Below, piece after piece: positions 54,411-64,000 of a stretch of DNA of 64,000 bases. Position 1 is the stretch's first letter; each line of letters starts with the position of its first letter. The stretch spans positions 62,001-126,000 of the forward strand of contig JAGBDN010000024.1 in assembly GCA_017937485.1 (NCBI GenBank). Direction: 5' to 3'. The notes under the pieces are model-generated. The model ran no database searches. It was not told the origin of the DNA and worked only from the letters and a program-made list of their open reading frames with translations. A program made the position numbers and the translations under genes. Origin of the DNA: Thermoguttaceae bacterium (GTDB taxonomy: Bacteria; Planctomycetota; Planctomycetia; Pirellulales; Thermoguttaceae).

Positions 54411-57400
54411 ATGTTTACGAAACACCGAAATAAAAAAATCGCCCGAATCCTCGCGACGGTTTGCGTCGGGGTTCTCGCGACGTCGCCCAACGTTTTCGCC
54501 GACGACGCCGGACTCTTAGGACGTTGGACGTTCGACGAATCGACCGCCGACGCCAAGCTGGAAAACTCGGCGCAATCCGACTTTAGCTCCGTTCCGAACC
54601 GCCCGATCCCTCGTTGCGAAGGCGTTTTCGGCGGCGCGCTCGACCTCTCCGGCGCCTTCGCGCTCCCGATCGACGCGAAAATTCTCCCCGCCGACCTTCA
54701 AACGACGTCGGTTAGCGCTTGGGTTCGCCCCCGCAATTTAAGCGTTTACCGCGAAATCCTCCGCAAAGAAGACGGCGACCAACGCTATCTCTTCTCGTTC
54801 CAACACGACGGAACGATTTTATCGCTAGGTCTCAATATCGCCGGGACTTACGTCGAGTGCGACGCGCCGCTTTCGCCGTCCGACCTCCTCGACGATACTT
54901 GGCGCTTTGTCGCGGCGACCTTCGACGGCGAAACGATGCGCGTTTATCTCGACGGTCGCGAAATCGGTTCGTTAGCGAAACCCGGCGCGTTGCAAGTCGG
55001 TTCTAACGCGCCGTTTACGATCGGTTCGAGCGGAGGAACCGGCGAATTTTTCGACGGCGGTCTCGACGACCTGCGCCTTTACTCTCGTTCGCTTTCAACC
55101 GACGAGATTTCAACGCTTTACGCCGAAGGTCGAAAAGTTCTCGATCAACGGGACGCCGCCGCGACGACTTTTGTTAAATCGTTTTATCGCAAGGGTTCGT
55201 CGTTCGTCGCGACGCTCGCCGACGCTCGCCGCCGACTCGCTTCCGACGCCGATTTGAAAGCGCGCTTCGACAGAACGTCGCAAGGCGTTTTTGCGCGGTT
55301 AGTTAGAACCGATTTCCCGGAAGACGCCGAGTACTTCGCCCGCCGTTTCCAAGTTGGTATCGGCGATTACTTGACGTCGCCAAACAACCGAATGAAGGCG
55401 GAAGCCGAGCGCGTTCGCGATCTTTACGTCGAGTACATGCCGTTAACCGACGAGCAGTGGTCGCGCTTAACTCCCGAAGAAACAACGCGTTGGCGTCGCG
55501 TCGAAGAAGTCGCGAAAGCGTTCGACGCCGCGCTCGCCGCTCCGGAAAACGTCGACGAAACGCGCTGGTTCGAGTTTGCGTTCGAAATGAATCGCGAGGT
55601 TCAAGAGCGTCCGTACCAACGCGAAGCGGTCGCGCCTTACGTCAAGCCGTCGACGCCGTCGGTCGTCGATCTTTCGCCGGAGGAGGCCCGAGCGCAACTC
55701 GAACGCGATTGGCTCTTCCAGTGCGACGGAGCGCCGACGCTCGAACGCGTTCGCTTCGAACTCGACCGAACGGCGAAACTGATCGAAAACTTCGAAGGCG
55801 ACGTCGACCTAACCAAAGAAACAACGGATCTTGCGACGCTTCAAAAAGAAGCCGAAAACTTTGCCGGCGACGTTCGCGACTTCTACCTCCGCGCTCGAAC
55901 GCTCAAACGCGCCGTCTTCATGAAGAATCCGGTCGTCGACTTCGACTCGATTCTTTACGTCGATTCGCCGTATCCGCAAGGGAGCGAATGGCGGCACGAG
56001 ACGCGGCACCGACTCGGTTACATGGCGGTTCCGGGCGGTCGCTTGATGATTCGCAAAGGCTTGTCGCCGCTAGGAAAAGAACGAATTTTAGCGCCGAGCG
56101 AACCGCTCTCCGGCTCTTTTTGGCGCCCCGATCTTTCTTGGGACGCGAAGAAAGTTCTCTTCAGCTTTAAACCGCACAACGAGAAGGCTTTCCATCTTTA
56201 CGAAATCGACGTCGACGGACAAAATTTGCGTCAAATTACGTCCGGCGCGTTCGACGATTTGGATCCGATTTACCTTCCCGACGGCGAAAACATCGTCTTT
56301 TCGACGACGCGCGGTTATTCTTACGTCCGCTGCATGCCGCCGACAAACGCTTTCGTCCTCGCTCGAATGAAAATCGGAAGTCCCGACGTTTACTTGATTT
56401 CGCGCAACAACGAACCGGACTACTTGCCGTCGATTTTGCCGGACGGTCGCGTCGTTTTCAGCCGTTGGGAATACACCGACAAACCGTTGTGGCGCTGCGT
56501 TAGCCTCTGGACGATGAACCCGGACGGCACGCAAACGCAAGTCCTTTGGGGAAACCAATCTGTGTGGCCCGACCTGCCGAAAGACGTCCGCGCGATTCCC
56601 GGCAGTTCGCGCCTGATGTTCACCGGGAGCGCCCACCACGACTGGTTCGCCGGTTCGGTCGGAATCGTCGACCCGACGAAAGGCCTTAACTTCCCGGACG
56701 GCTTGACTAAGGTAACCGCCGACGTGATCTGGCCCGAGAGCGGCAACGGCCCGGTCGACCCGATCGAGTCGCCGAACTATCGCCCCGCCGGCAAGTACTC
56801 CGCGTACGATTCGCCGTATCCGTTGAGCGAAACCGACTTTCTCGTATCCGCTTGCCGCGACGGCAAATACGTCCTATTGTTAATGAACGTCGACGGCGAC
56901 CGCGAGCTGATTTGCGAAGGCGTCCACAACGTTTTCTACGCGCAACCCCTTCGCCCGCGGGAAGTTCCGCCGACGCTCGTCGACCGCGTCGACTGGCCGA
57001 CTCGCGAAACTCGCGACGCTCCGGCGCCCGGCGTCATTTACTCGAACGACGTCTACGAAGGCGCGCCGCCGGAACTTCGCGGCAAAGCTAAATATTTACG
57101 AATCCTCAACATCGAACCAAAAACGTACACTCTCTGGAACGACCGTCCGTACATCTCGACCGGCCCGGCCGTTTCGATGGTGCAATCGGAGGGCGTGAAG
57201 CGCATTCTCGGAACGGTTCCGGTCGAAAGCGACGGCAGCGTCTCGTTTTACGCGCCGTCCGGCGTCGCGCTCCACTTCCAGCTCCTCGACGAAAACTACA
57301 AGTGCCTGCAAACGATGCGCTCCTTCACCGGCGTGATGCCCGGCGAACGGCGCGGCTGCGTCGGTTGCCATGAGTCGCAAATCGCGACGCCGGCGCCGCA

Positions 57401-58148
57401 AACCCGTTCCATCGCGGCGCTTAGAGAACCGTCGACGATTTGCCCGCCGCCCTGGAACGACATTTCGGTCAGTTACGAGCGTTACGTCCAACCGACGCTC
57501 GATAAACATTGCGGTTCGTGCCATTCCGGTTCCGGCGAAGCGAAAGACGTGTTCGATACGACGCTCCGCCCCGGTTTCCTGCACTTCAAAGAGCCGTACA
57601 TAACTCTTGTCGGGAACCCGAGTTGGGCCGCTCCGCCGAAGATTTACCGCTCCGGAACGCGCGGCGCTTGGTCGAACCCGACCGAAGCGGAACTCCCCGA
57701 GGCCCCCCCCGGTTTTGGTATCGCCGACACGATTCAAGTCGAAGCGTACTCGACCGTCGACCCCGCCGGTTACGCGACGCCGAAGCCGATGGAGAAACTT
57801 TCCTACGCAAGCCGTTTAATTAACAAGTATTGCGTTAAAGAGCATTACGGCGTCGAACTCGATCCGATCGAGATGCGACGTCTCATCGTTTGGGTCGACG
57901 CGATGTGCCCGTATATGGGCGGCGACGACGTTCGCTCGGCGCCGGATCCGAAATTCCAAGGAAGCGATTGGCTCGCGGTTCCGCCGCGTCTCGAAACGGC
58001 GCCGGTTGTGAAACGCCCCGGCCCCTTCGACGCGTTCGGCGACGACGAAGCATACGCAACGCCAAGCGCCGAAGCGATTTACGGCAACCCCGCCGACGAC
58101 GCGCGACCGACGTTAAAAACCGCGCCAAGAATAAACGACAAGAAGTAA
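54411..58148 (+). CDS. HzsA-related multi-domain haem protein with LamG domain
   Basis: 1245-residue exported protein. The signal peptide is about 10-30 (ILATVCVGVLATSPNVFA). Residues 35-245 form a LamG/concanavalin-like domain (LLGRWTFDESTAD, FVAATFDGETMRVYLDGREIG). A TolB-like and HzsA-middle-domain-like region spans about 560-900 (PDGRVVFSRWEYTDKPLW, FTGSAHHDWFAGSVGIVDP). Two CxxCH haem sites lie near 982 (CVGCH) and 1034 (CGSCH). The C-terminal part resembles the alpha subunit of hydrazine synthase, a family also widespread in planctomycetes that do not make hydrazine, so it should be read as a related redox protein of unknown activity. The start ATG follows AAGGAATC. A hairpin lies downstream. 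Confidence 0.85.
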   Translation: MFTKHRNKKIARILATVCVGVLATSPNVFADDAGLLGRWTFDESTADAKLENSAQSDFSSVPNRPIPRCEGVFGGALDLSGAFALPIDAKILPADLQTTSVSAWVRPRNLSVYREILRKEDGDQRYLFSFQHDGTILSLGLNIAGTYVECDAPLSPSDLLDDTWRFVAATFDGETMRVYLDGREIGSLAKPGALQVGSNAPFTIGSSGGTGEFFDGGLDDLRLYSRSLSTDEISTLYAEGRKVLDQRDAAATTFVKSFYRKGSSFVATLADARRRLASDADLKARFDRTSQGVFARLVRTDFPEDAEYFARRFQVGIGDYLTSPNNRMKAEAERVRDLYVEYMPLTDEQWSRLTPEETTRWRRVEEVAKAFDAALAAPENVDETRWFEFAFEMNREVQERPYQREAVAPYVKPSTPSVVDLSPEEARAQLERDWLFQCDGAPTLERVRFELDRTAKLIENFEGDVDLTKETTDLATLQKEAENFAGDVRDFYLRARTLKRAVFMKNPVVDFDSILYVDSPYPQGSEWRHETRHRLGYMAVPGGRLMIRKGLSPLGKERILAPSEPLSGSFWRPDLSWDAKKVLFSFKPHNEKAFHLYEIDVDGQNLRQITSGAFDDLDPIYLPDGENIVFSTTRGYSYVRCMPPTNAFVLARMKIGSPDVYLISRNNEPDYLPSILPDGRVVFSRWEYTDKPLWRCVSLWTMNPDGTQTQVLWGNQSVWPDLPKDVRAIPGSSRLMFTGSAHHDWFAGSVGIVDPTKGLNFPDGLTKVTADVIWPESGNGPVDPIESPNYRPAGKYSAYDSPYPLSETDFLVSACRDGKYVLLLMNVDGDRELICEGVHNVFYAQPLRPREVPPTLVDRVDWPTRETRDAPAPGVIYSNDVYEGAPPELRGKAKYLRILNIEPKTYTLWNDRPYISTGPAVSMVQSEGVKRILGTVPVESDGSVSFYAPSGVALHFQLLDENYKCLQTMRSFTGVMPGERRGCVGCHESQIATPAPQTRSIAALREPSTICPPPWNDISVSYERYVQPTLDKHCGSCHSGSGEAKDVFDTTLRPGFLHFKEPYITLVGNPSWAAPPKIYRSGTRGAWSNPTEAELPEAPPGFGIADTIQVEAYSTVDPAGYATPKPMEKLSYASRLINKYCVKEHYGVELDPIEMRRLIVWVDAMCPYMGGDDVRSAPDPKFQGSDWLAVPPRLETAPVVKRPGPFDAFGDDEAYATPSAEAIYGNPADDARPTLKTAPRINDKK

Positions 58149-58160
58149 CTTCGCCAAGAA

Positions 58161-58196
58161 CGACCGACGCCGACGTTTAACCTTCCGCGTCGGTCG
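58161..58196 (+). terminator. hairpin downstream of the HzsA-related gene
   Basis: 10-bp stem CGACCGACGC/GCGTCGGTCG with a 16-nt loop shortly after the stop; no T-run follows, so it may stop polymerase only weakly. Confidence 0.45.
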
Positions 58197-58249
58197 TCGT
58201 TAATCTTGATAATCGACGTCGTTCGTCAAATCGCGAACGCCGTTTTTTT

Positions 58250-59533
58250 TTATCGCTCCGCTTCCGTCTTTTTAACGCGCTTTACGTTAATAAAATCTTC
58301 GACAACAACGTTTCGAACGTTTTCTTTTCCCGACTCGAACGTAACGCCGGAGATCGCCGGATTATAATTGACGACGTTTTCGATCGTCGAATCGGTCAGC
58401 GACCCGGCGATTAAGACCGCGTGTTTCGACGACGAATGCACGTTGCGAATAACGAACCCAAACGTATCGCCGACGGGAGTTACGCCGCCCCAAGCCGGGT
58501 TGGCGTCTCCGATGCGAATCGTCGCGCGGTCGTAACCGGGCGTCGGCGCCGTGTCGGTCAGCGAATCGAGCGTTATCCGATAAATCTTGATACCGGAAGC
58601 GTTTAGAAACCGAACGATTTGATGTCCGCCCGCCGAATATCCGACGACGTCGCGGATAACGACGTCGCGAATATCGTTGTCCGCGCTCGGGTCGGATTCC
58701 GAAACCTCGGTGGAATCGAGACTTCCGCCGTCGCGCGCCTTCGTTCCGATCGCCGTCAGCGCGACCAAATCGTCGCCGGTTCGTCCGCGAATCGACTCGA
58801 TCGTTATATTGCGGCAACCTTTGCGCAAGTCGACGCCGTCTTGATTGAGCGTAAAGACCGACTTCCCGTCGATTTCGCGACGCTCCGTACTGTCGAACGA
58901 AATCCGCGCGACCCGTCCGAACTCGCATTTTTCGAGCGAAATTCCCCAACAATGGGAGTTAACGACCGTCAAATTTTCGATTCCGAAATTTTTCACCTTC
59001 GCGAAAAGAACGCCGATATTGCGCCAATCGCCTGTTTGCGACTCGCCGTCTTTCCCCGCGTCGGTTCCGTAAGTTCTTTCGCCGAGGCGTTTTCCGCTGT
59101 CGCCGGTTGCGCGCGGTCGATCGGCTCCTTCGAGTCGAGCGTTCCCGACGCCGACGACGAAAATATTTTCGAGCGGCTCGACCTTTTTAATCCCCGGCCC
59201 GGCGTTCGCCGAGCGAATAAAGTTGTCGCGGCAGTTGTCCGACAGTTTTAAAACGCTATTTTCCAAGAGTAACGTCGTATTCGCCGGAAGCGAGATCGCG
59301 CGGTCGAGGAGCCAATGCGTTCGGGACGACTCCGCGTCGGGACGTCGCGCCGGAATCCGAACTAGCCCGCCGAATTCCGGCGCCGCCGCGACGGCTTGTT
59401 CGATCCGTTCGGAATCCGTTCCCGTATAAGCGTTTGGGTCGTTCGCCGCCGGTTCGTTCGCGACGCTCGCGCCGCCGCCGCAACCGCAAAGCGCGACGCC
59501 GATTAACACCGCCAAGACCATTCTTCGTTTCAT
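58250..59533 (-). CDS. right-handed beta-helix lipoprotein (GH28/pectate-lyase-like)
   Basis: 427-residue lipoprotein. Lipobox LCGCGG (lipidated Cys near 18). The mature chain begins like a GH28/pectate-lyase superfamily protein (DSERIEQAVAAAPEFGGLVRIPA) with DRAISLPANTTLLLENSVLKLSDN, then many short parallel-helix rungs: ENLTVVNSHCWGISLEKCEF, CRNITIESIRGRTGDDLVALTAIG and NVHSSSKHAVLIAG. The catalytic aspartates of polygalacturonase (GDD, here RTGDDLVA) are present in part, but I cannot confirm a full GH28 active site. It acts probably at the cell surface on polysaccharide. Located 113 bp downstream of the larger beta-helix gene, separated by a terminator. Confidence 0.8.
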   Translation of the reverse strand: MKRRMVLAVLIGVALCGCGGGASVANEPAANDPNAYTGTDSERIEQAVAAAPEFGGLVRIPARRPDAESSRTHWLLDRAISLPANTTLLLENSVLKLSDNCRDNFIRSANAGPGIKKVEPLENIFVVGVGNARLEGADRPRATGDSGKRLGERTYGTDAGKDGESQTGDWRNIGVLFAKVKNFGIENLTVVNSHCWGISLEKCEFGRVARISFDSTERREIDGKSVFTLNQDGVDLRKGCRNITIESIRGRTGDDLVALTAIGTKARDGGSLDSTEVSESDPSADNDIRDVVIRDVVGYSAGGHQIVRFLNASGIKIYRITLDSLTDTAPTPGYDRATIRIGDANPAWGGVTPVGDTFGFVIRNVHSSSKHAVLIAGSLTDSTIENVVNYNPAISGVTFESGKENVRNVVVEDFINVKRVKKTEAER

Positions 59534-59577
59534 TATCGTTCTCCTTTAAAGCGGAAAGAGCGACGCTTAACCCGTTG

Positions 59578-59620
59578 AAAAACGGCGCGTTCGGAGCCGT
59601 CGCAACCCCGAACGCGCCGT
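59578..59620 (-). terminator. intrinsic terminator downstream of the large beta-helix gene
   Basis: 13-bp perfect stem ACGGCGCGTTCGG/CCGAACGCGCCGT with a 13-nt loop; on the minus strand it is followed by TTTTT. Confidence 0.8.
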
Positions 59621-59646
59621 CGAAAATCGCCGTCGACGTTAAAACG

Positions 59647-62600
59647 TCAATGTTGCGGCGCCGTAAACATCGGCGAAACCGGCGCTTCCGCTCCGTTCCA
59701 ATTCTCGCGCAAGCCGATTCCGTCGAGCTTTCGCCCGGAAACTTCTTCGAGCCAACCGCGCAGCGCCGCCGAGTCGGTCAAAAACGAATCGACGTTTTCC
59801 GGCGTTTCAACCGTTCGCAACGTATTGCCGACAAAGACGTTCAGACCGTCGCCGTTGCGGTTGAAGAGCCCGCAGTTGATCGCGTCGTTCCCGATAAAAT
59901 AGTTGCGGTTCGAATTCTCGAAAATCTTATCGAAGAACGGATAAGCGTCGATAAACGCTTGTTTTCCAACGTTTTCCGGGAAACGTTCCTTAACGAAGGT
60001 TTGATAGCGTCCGTCGCTCCAAGGCGAGAAGCTGAACGCCTGTTTGCAATCGACAAAAACGTTGCCAATACTGAGGTTATCCTTCCCGCCGTGAATCTGA
60101 ATTCCGCCAAAATTCCCGCCGGACGAACGATAAAAAACGTTGCCGATCATCGCGACGCCGGAAATCGTGTCGTCCAAACGGATTCCGGCTTGTCCGCAGA
60201 GCGCGAACGACGACCCGATGTGCCGCCAAAGGTTCTCCTCGATAACGATTCCGCGGAACGTCGGGTCGCAGAAAATATCGATTCCGGACTGATCGCTGTA
60301 TTCGTAAACGACGGAGTGGACTTCGTTTCGGGCGATGTAAATATCGTTGCCGTCGGTGCGCATCCCGTGGTGCGGCGAGTCGCAAATCAAGTTGTTCGTC
60401 GCCGCCAACCCGCAGCCGTTGAACTGCAGCGCCGGAGCGTACACGCGGTCGATTCGGCTGAAATCGCTGATAAAGCAGTTGCTAAGCCAATGGTTGGCGC
60501 GCTTTAACGTCGAGCGGTCGCCGCCGCGAATCCGAACGCCGGACGCCCCGAGTTCGCGGAGTCTCGAGTCCAAAATCCCGCAAAATTCGCCGTTTAGAAT
60601 CAGCGCGCCGTTCCCGCCGAACTGTTCGATCTTGCCGCCGACGAAGTACGACTCGACGCAATTTTCGAACGCGACCGCCGTTTCACGCCCGCCCTTTAAC
60701 TCGATATTTTGCAACAGAACGCGTCGCGAGTTTTTCACGTCGACAAAACGACCGTCGAAAACGTCGAATTCGACGGACGCCGCTTTCAACGCGTCGACCG
60801 ACGACAAGGCGTCCGGCGCGTAAAAGTAGAGCAGACCGGCGTTTCGGTCGACGTAATATTCGCCCGGCGCGTCCAATTCTTCGAGAACGTTGACGAAATA
60901 ATAATGGAAGCGCCCGTTCGCGTCCGGGTAATCGACCGTCAGCGTCTTGGCGTCGCGGTCGATTTTCTCGACGCGGCGGAAGTTCGCGGCCCATTCCCAA
61001 ACGTAAAGCCCGAACGCCCAAATATCGTCGGCGTCGGCGTTTCCGGAAATTTTCCAACCGTTTGGACGGTCGAAATCGTATCGCAGCGTCGTCGTTTTTT
61101 TGCCGTTAACCTCGCCTTGCGAAACGACGTCGCCAAAGTCGAGGGCGGCGTCCCCGACGTTCGGCCAACGCGCCAACGTTTGCGACTCGCCGTCGACGTA
61201 AAGCGAAGGAATCGGCGCGACCTTTTCGCCGACGCCGTATCCGCGCGTCGCCAACCGACCGCAATCTTCGACGCCGGCGGCTTTTAAGTCGGCGACAAAA
61301 ATTTTCAAGCGCGCCGTTTCTTGGAATCGCGACGCCGCGTCGGCAACAGCCTTCGACGTTTGAGCGCCGTCGCTAAGCGTTTGGAAATTATCGACTTCGA
61401 ACGCTCCGGTCAAGACGGCTTTCGCGCCGGACGCCGGTTTGACGACGACGTTCGCGACGCCGTCGAGCGCCGCGGTTCGGGCGACTCGGTAAACGCCGTC
61501 CGCAAGTTCAACAACGACGGCGGTTCCGTCTTGTTCTTTCGCGTTCTTCGCCCAAGTTTGCGCGATTTCGAACGCCTTGGCGAGCGTCGCGACCGGCTTT
61601 TCGCGCGAACCGTCGGCGGCGTCGCTCCCGTTCGGCGCGACGAAAATCGTTCGTTTCTTCGCGGCGTTCAACGCTTTTAACGTCCCGTCGTATCGCCGTT
61701 TAGCGTCTTTTTCAATTTTCTGAACCGCGCCGGCGGCGTTTCCGAGCGCGTTGATTTCTTCGAACGTCGCCCATTCGTCGCTAAACCTTTCTCGCAAGGT
61801 CTTTTGCAACCGTCGCGCTTTCGTCGCGACTTCGGCGCCGCAACGCTCGGTCGACGAACAAGCCGTCAATGCAAGCTCGATTTCGCCGTATCGGCTCAAC
61901 CGCGCGTTGCGAACCGCTTGCGACTCGGCGTCGTTCGTTGTTTTTGCTTCCGCCAAAAGCCGTTCCGCTTCCGCGAACGCAAGTTTCGCCGCCTTCGCGA
62001 AATCTTTGTCGTTCAACGCTTTCGCAAGCGCGGTTCGGCGAGCGGTCGCCTTCGTTTCCTCCGGAACGTCGAGCGCTAAAATCGTTTCGATTTGCGAATC
62101 GTCGACGGCGAGATTCGTCGCGTTTCCGGCGTCGACAAAGAACGCAAGCGCTTTCGCCGCGTCAAGTTCCGCTTTCGGGCGCGCGGCGTTGCGCTCGGCG
62201 ACTTCGGAAGCGGTCAGCGGGCGTTTCCAATATTCGAGTTTGTCGACGAACATTCGGTTCGAACCGACTCCAAAGCCTCCAAAACCGACGCTTAGCGGTT
62301 GGTCGAAAACGTCGATCGGCCCGGAATACGACGCGGCGCCGACCTTTTCGCCGTCGACGTAAAGCGTCATTTCGTCATTTTCCGCGTCGTAAACGGCGAC
62401 TACGTCTCGCATTACGCCGGGCAAAAAGCCGCGTTCCGAACCGACGCTCACCGCGCTTTTTTCTTTAACTCGCCCAATTTGGAAGGTTATTTGTCCGGTT
62501 CTCCAACTGTAATGAGCGCGAAAACCGTCGTGCCAACCGCTCGCGACAGAAAATAACATTCCGAGTCCGTCGCCGTTCCCGACTTCGTTCCCCGGCGCCT

Positions 62601-62886
62601 CCAGCTTGAAACGCAAAGCGACCGAAAACGAACCGGTCGAAAGGTCGGGTTTCGGCCCCTTAACCGCTTTGTCGACAAGGATTTTACCGACTTCGATCGT
62701 CGCGTCTTGGCCAAACGCCGTCGACGCGAAGCCGCCGCTTCCGCCGACGACCGACGACGCGACTAAAGCCGTCGCGCCCGCCCAAACAGCCGCCCTTCGA
62801 AGCGTCGATTTTACGTCGGTTGCGCCGCGTTTTCTTTTACCGCGTTCGTTTTTTCTTCGAAGCGGCCAATATTGTCTTAACGTCAT
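59647..62886 (-). CDS. large secreted LamG and right-handed beta-helix protein
   Basis: 1079-residue exported protein. After a Lys/Arg-rich start the signal helix is about 33-60. Residues about 60-240 form a LamG domain (SFSVALRFKLEAPGNEVGNG, DEMTLYVDGEKVGAASYSG). A helical region follows at about 250-400. The rest is a parallel beta-helix opening with TIFVAPNGSDAADGSREKPVATLAKAF (about 413) and continuing through many rungs (VFDGRFVDVKNSRRVLLQNI, RTDGNDIYIARNEVHSVVYE, GIQIHGGKDNLSIGNVFVD). Such proteins are usually polysaccharide lyases or adhesins; no catalytic set can be picked out. The ATG follows GGGAGAA. Confidence 0.83.
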   Translation of the reverse strand: MTLRQYWPLRRKNERGKRKRGATDVKSTLRRAAVWAGATALVASSVVGGSGGFASTAFGQDATIEVGKILVDKAVKGPKPDLSTGSFSVALRFKLEAPGNEVGNGDGLGMLFSVASGWHDGFRAHYSWRTGQITFQIGRVKEKSAVSVGSERGFLPGVMRDVVAVYDAENDEMTLYVDGEKVGAASYSGPIDVFDQPLSVGFGGFGVGSNRMFVDKLEYWKRPLTASEVAERNAARPKAELDAAKALAFFVDAGNATNLAVDDSQIETILALDVPEETKATARRTALAKALNDKDFAKAAKLAFAEAERLLAEAKTTNDAESQAVRNARLSRYGEIELALTACSSTERCGAEVATKARRLQKTLRERFSDEWATFEEINALGNAAGAVQKIEKDAKRRYDGTLKALNAAKKRTIFVAPNGSDAADGSREKPVATLAKAFEIAQTWAKNAKEQDGTAVVVELADGVYRVARTAALDGVANVVVKPASGAKAVLTGAFEVDNFQTLSDGAQTSKAVADAASRFQETARLKIFVADLKAAGVEDCGRLATRGYGVGEKVAPIPSLYVDGESQTLARWPNVGDAALDFGDVVSQGEVNGKKTTTLRYDFDRPNGWKISGNADADDIWAFGLYVWEWAANFRRVEKIDRDAKTLTVDYPDANGRFHYYFVNVLEELDAPGEYYVDRNAGLLYFYAPDALSSVDALKAASVEFDVFDGRFVDVKNSRRVLLQNIELKGGRETAVAFENCVESYFVGGKIEQFGGNGALILNGEFCGILDSRLRELGASGVRIRGGDRSTLKRANHWLSNCFISDFSRIDRVYAPALQFNGCGLAATNNLICDSPHHGMRTDGNDIYIARNEVHSVVYEYSDQSGIDIFCDPTFRGIVIEENLWRHIGSSFALCGQAGIRLDDTISGVAMIGNVFYRSSGGNFGGIQIHGGKDNLSIGNVFVDCKQAFSFSPWSDGRYQTFVKERFPENVGKQAFIDAYPFFDKIFENSNRNYFIGNDAINCGLFNRNGDGLNVFVGNTLRTVETPENVDSFLTDSAALRGWLEEVSGRKLDGIGLRENWNGAEAPVSPMFTAPQH

Positions 62887-64000
62887 TCCGGTTTCTCCCT
62901 TCGTTTGCGAATCTAGCGCCGAATCGCCGGTTAACGCTTCAACGCAACCGACGCGGCGACGCCTTTGATTATACCCGACGCGAGGCGGCGTTTCAAGGAA
63001 ATTTTGCCGCGATTACAAGAGAAAATCGGAAAAAATCGGGACGCGAAAAACGGAAAAAACGCGCAAAGCTCGCAGTTCGTCCAAGAAAACGGAAAACGAC
63101 GCCGCGTCGACGGTCAAATTCGGCTTCTTCGCCGCTTTTGGAACCGCGTCGCAAACGTCGTTTTCTCAACGCCTTCAAGATTGCAGAAGCGTTTGAACCC
63201 GCGCCGAGAAACGCGAGGAACCGTTTGACGTTCGTCGCCGACGCGTTCGCCTCGGAAGTTCGCCGTCGCGACGGAGAACGCCGAAACAAAAGGCGACGTC
63301 GACACAACGTCGACGTTAAACGCCGGAACGCGACGAAATCGGCCCTCGACGCGCAAACGTCGGTAAAACAGCCGCTTCCGTCAAGCAAAACGAAGTCGAA
63401 CGGCTCGACGTCGGGAACGCGTCGTCGAGGAAACGTTAAAGTCGGGTTTAACCGCCGCCGGCGCAAACGTTTGCGTTTCGGTCATTTCCGTTCTTTCGCG
63501 ACGTTCCGAACTTGGAAACGCCCAACGAAAATCCGAAAAGACCAAATCAAACGCAACGCGCTAAATCGGCGCGGTTTAAAAGTTTCCAACGCGTTTTTCG
63601 ACGGTCCGCCCGGTTTGCCCGACGTTCGAAAAAGCGCCGTCGAAACGCAACGCGACAAAAGCCGCGACGTTTCTTAACGTTTTTCGCCGTCGTCCTCGCG
63701 ACGTCGTTTAGTTCCTAAGCGAAACGTCGACGTCGCGTCAAGCAAACCGGTATTCGCGCGTTCCATCGCGGCCGCCGCTTCTCTTAACTCCGCGTCTCGA
63801 AGCGACTTGCGGAACTAAGGTTTCGCGGGTCGTCGCGTCGAAGTCCAGCCGTCCGCCGTTTCGTTTTCGGTCGCAAGTTTCCTTGGCGACGCGAATTGCA
63901 AGCGCCCTTGCCGCGTTTTCCAGCGTTCTTCAACGCCTTCAAACAACGCCGCTTGCATCGAAAATCGGCTCGTTCGGCGGTCGGGCCGTCGGCGCGACGA
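62887..64000. other. long stretch without a convincing gene
   Basis: The right end of the window is GC-rich and rich in CGACG/AACGC words; every long frame here is Arg/Ser-rich shadow sequence with no ribosome site or recognisable family. A promoter or decayed gene could be present but is not visible. It may hold the start of a gene whose body lies outside the window. Confidence 0.5.

Noticed and set aside
54411..58148. functional hydrazine synthase/anammox metabolism
   Set aside because: HzsA-like domain alone is common in non-anammox planctomycetes; no HzsB/C or hydrazine dehydrogenase genes are visible.
63000..63718. several 150-280-residue open frames at the right end
   Set aside because: All are Arg/Ser/Lys-rich, lack ribosome sites and match no family; treated as non-coding.
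1..64000. tRNA or rRNA genes, transposases and integrases
   Set aside because: No cloverleaf with a T-arm GGTTCGAATCC-type motif, no rRNA segment and no recognisable recombinase were seen; a tRNAscan or HMM search would be needed to exclude them fully.

Overview
The window looks like a chromosomal segment of a planctomycete, probably a Pirellulales-type bacterium (inference). The main evidence is three DUF1559 pseudopilin-like proteins with the standard prepilin N-terminus and an H-X9-DG C-terminal motif. Supporting evidence is the CxxCH-containing HzsA-related and YncE/di-haem proteins, the conserved secreted planctomycete-type proteins, and a TPR protein ending in RNA polymerase alpha-CTD repeats. 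KdsA and an autotransporter beta-barrel indicate a Gram-negative outer membrane with Kdo-type lipopolysaccharide. The DNA is very rich in TCG/CGA/GCG words, so antisense frames stay open and read as long Arg-rich shadows; these were left out.

Layout. 0-8.3 kb (minus): exbD, tgt, TPR/alpha-CTD protein, Bax-inhibitor-1 protein, an rpiB with an internal insertion, and a MATE-SDR pair. 8.3-13.6 kb (minus): a carbohydrate cluster of PPi-dependent phosphofructokinase, glutamine-amidotransferase-like protein, PIG-L deacetylase and SIS isomerase, with a repeat field and a remnant of a pfp 3' end at the left. 14.4-20.4 kb (plus): autotransporter, small sigma-region-2-like protein, guaB, secreted protein. 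20.5-23.6 kb (minus): secreted propeller-like protein, coiled-coil protein and alpha/beta hydrolase, with a ~46 bp repeat of the first gene's end at both ends of the second. 23.9-25.9 kb (plus): ExbD-like membrane protein and kdsA. 26.2-30.5 kb (minus): an extremely Cys-rich secreted protein and a two-domain M16 protein lacking both zinc motifs.

31-35.7 kb (plus): a lipoprotein and two DUF1559 + small lipoprotein modules, the second with a G13 tract at codons 11-15. 35.9-42.2 kb (plus): a large YCF48/PIG-L-like/CBM9-like secreted protein, a phosphodiester glycosidase, and tsaD followed by decaying copies of its own 3' end. 42.6-49.6 kb (minus): a zinc-ribbon protein and a complete nqrABCDEF operon for the sodium-pumping NADH:quinone reductase. 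50.4-58.1 kb (plus): a di-haem YncE-like protein, the third DUF1559 + lipoprotein module, and an HzsA-related haem protein with a LamG domain. 58.2-62.9 kb (minus): two right-handed beta-helix surface proteins. The last ~1.1 kb shows no convincing gene.

Recurring regulation: near-consensus sigma70-type promoters with 16-17 bp spacers (often TTGTCG or TTGATT as -35) precede many genes, and strong hairpin terminators bound most units. No tRNA, rRNA, CRISPR array, transposase or integrase was recognised. The most unusual signals are the repeated appearance of partial gene 3' ends next to intact genes (pfp, tsaD, and the secreted gene at 22.5 kb), the G13 tract inside a pseudopilin gene, and a structured but unidentified RNA-like region near 30.7 kb.
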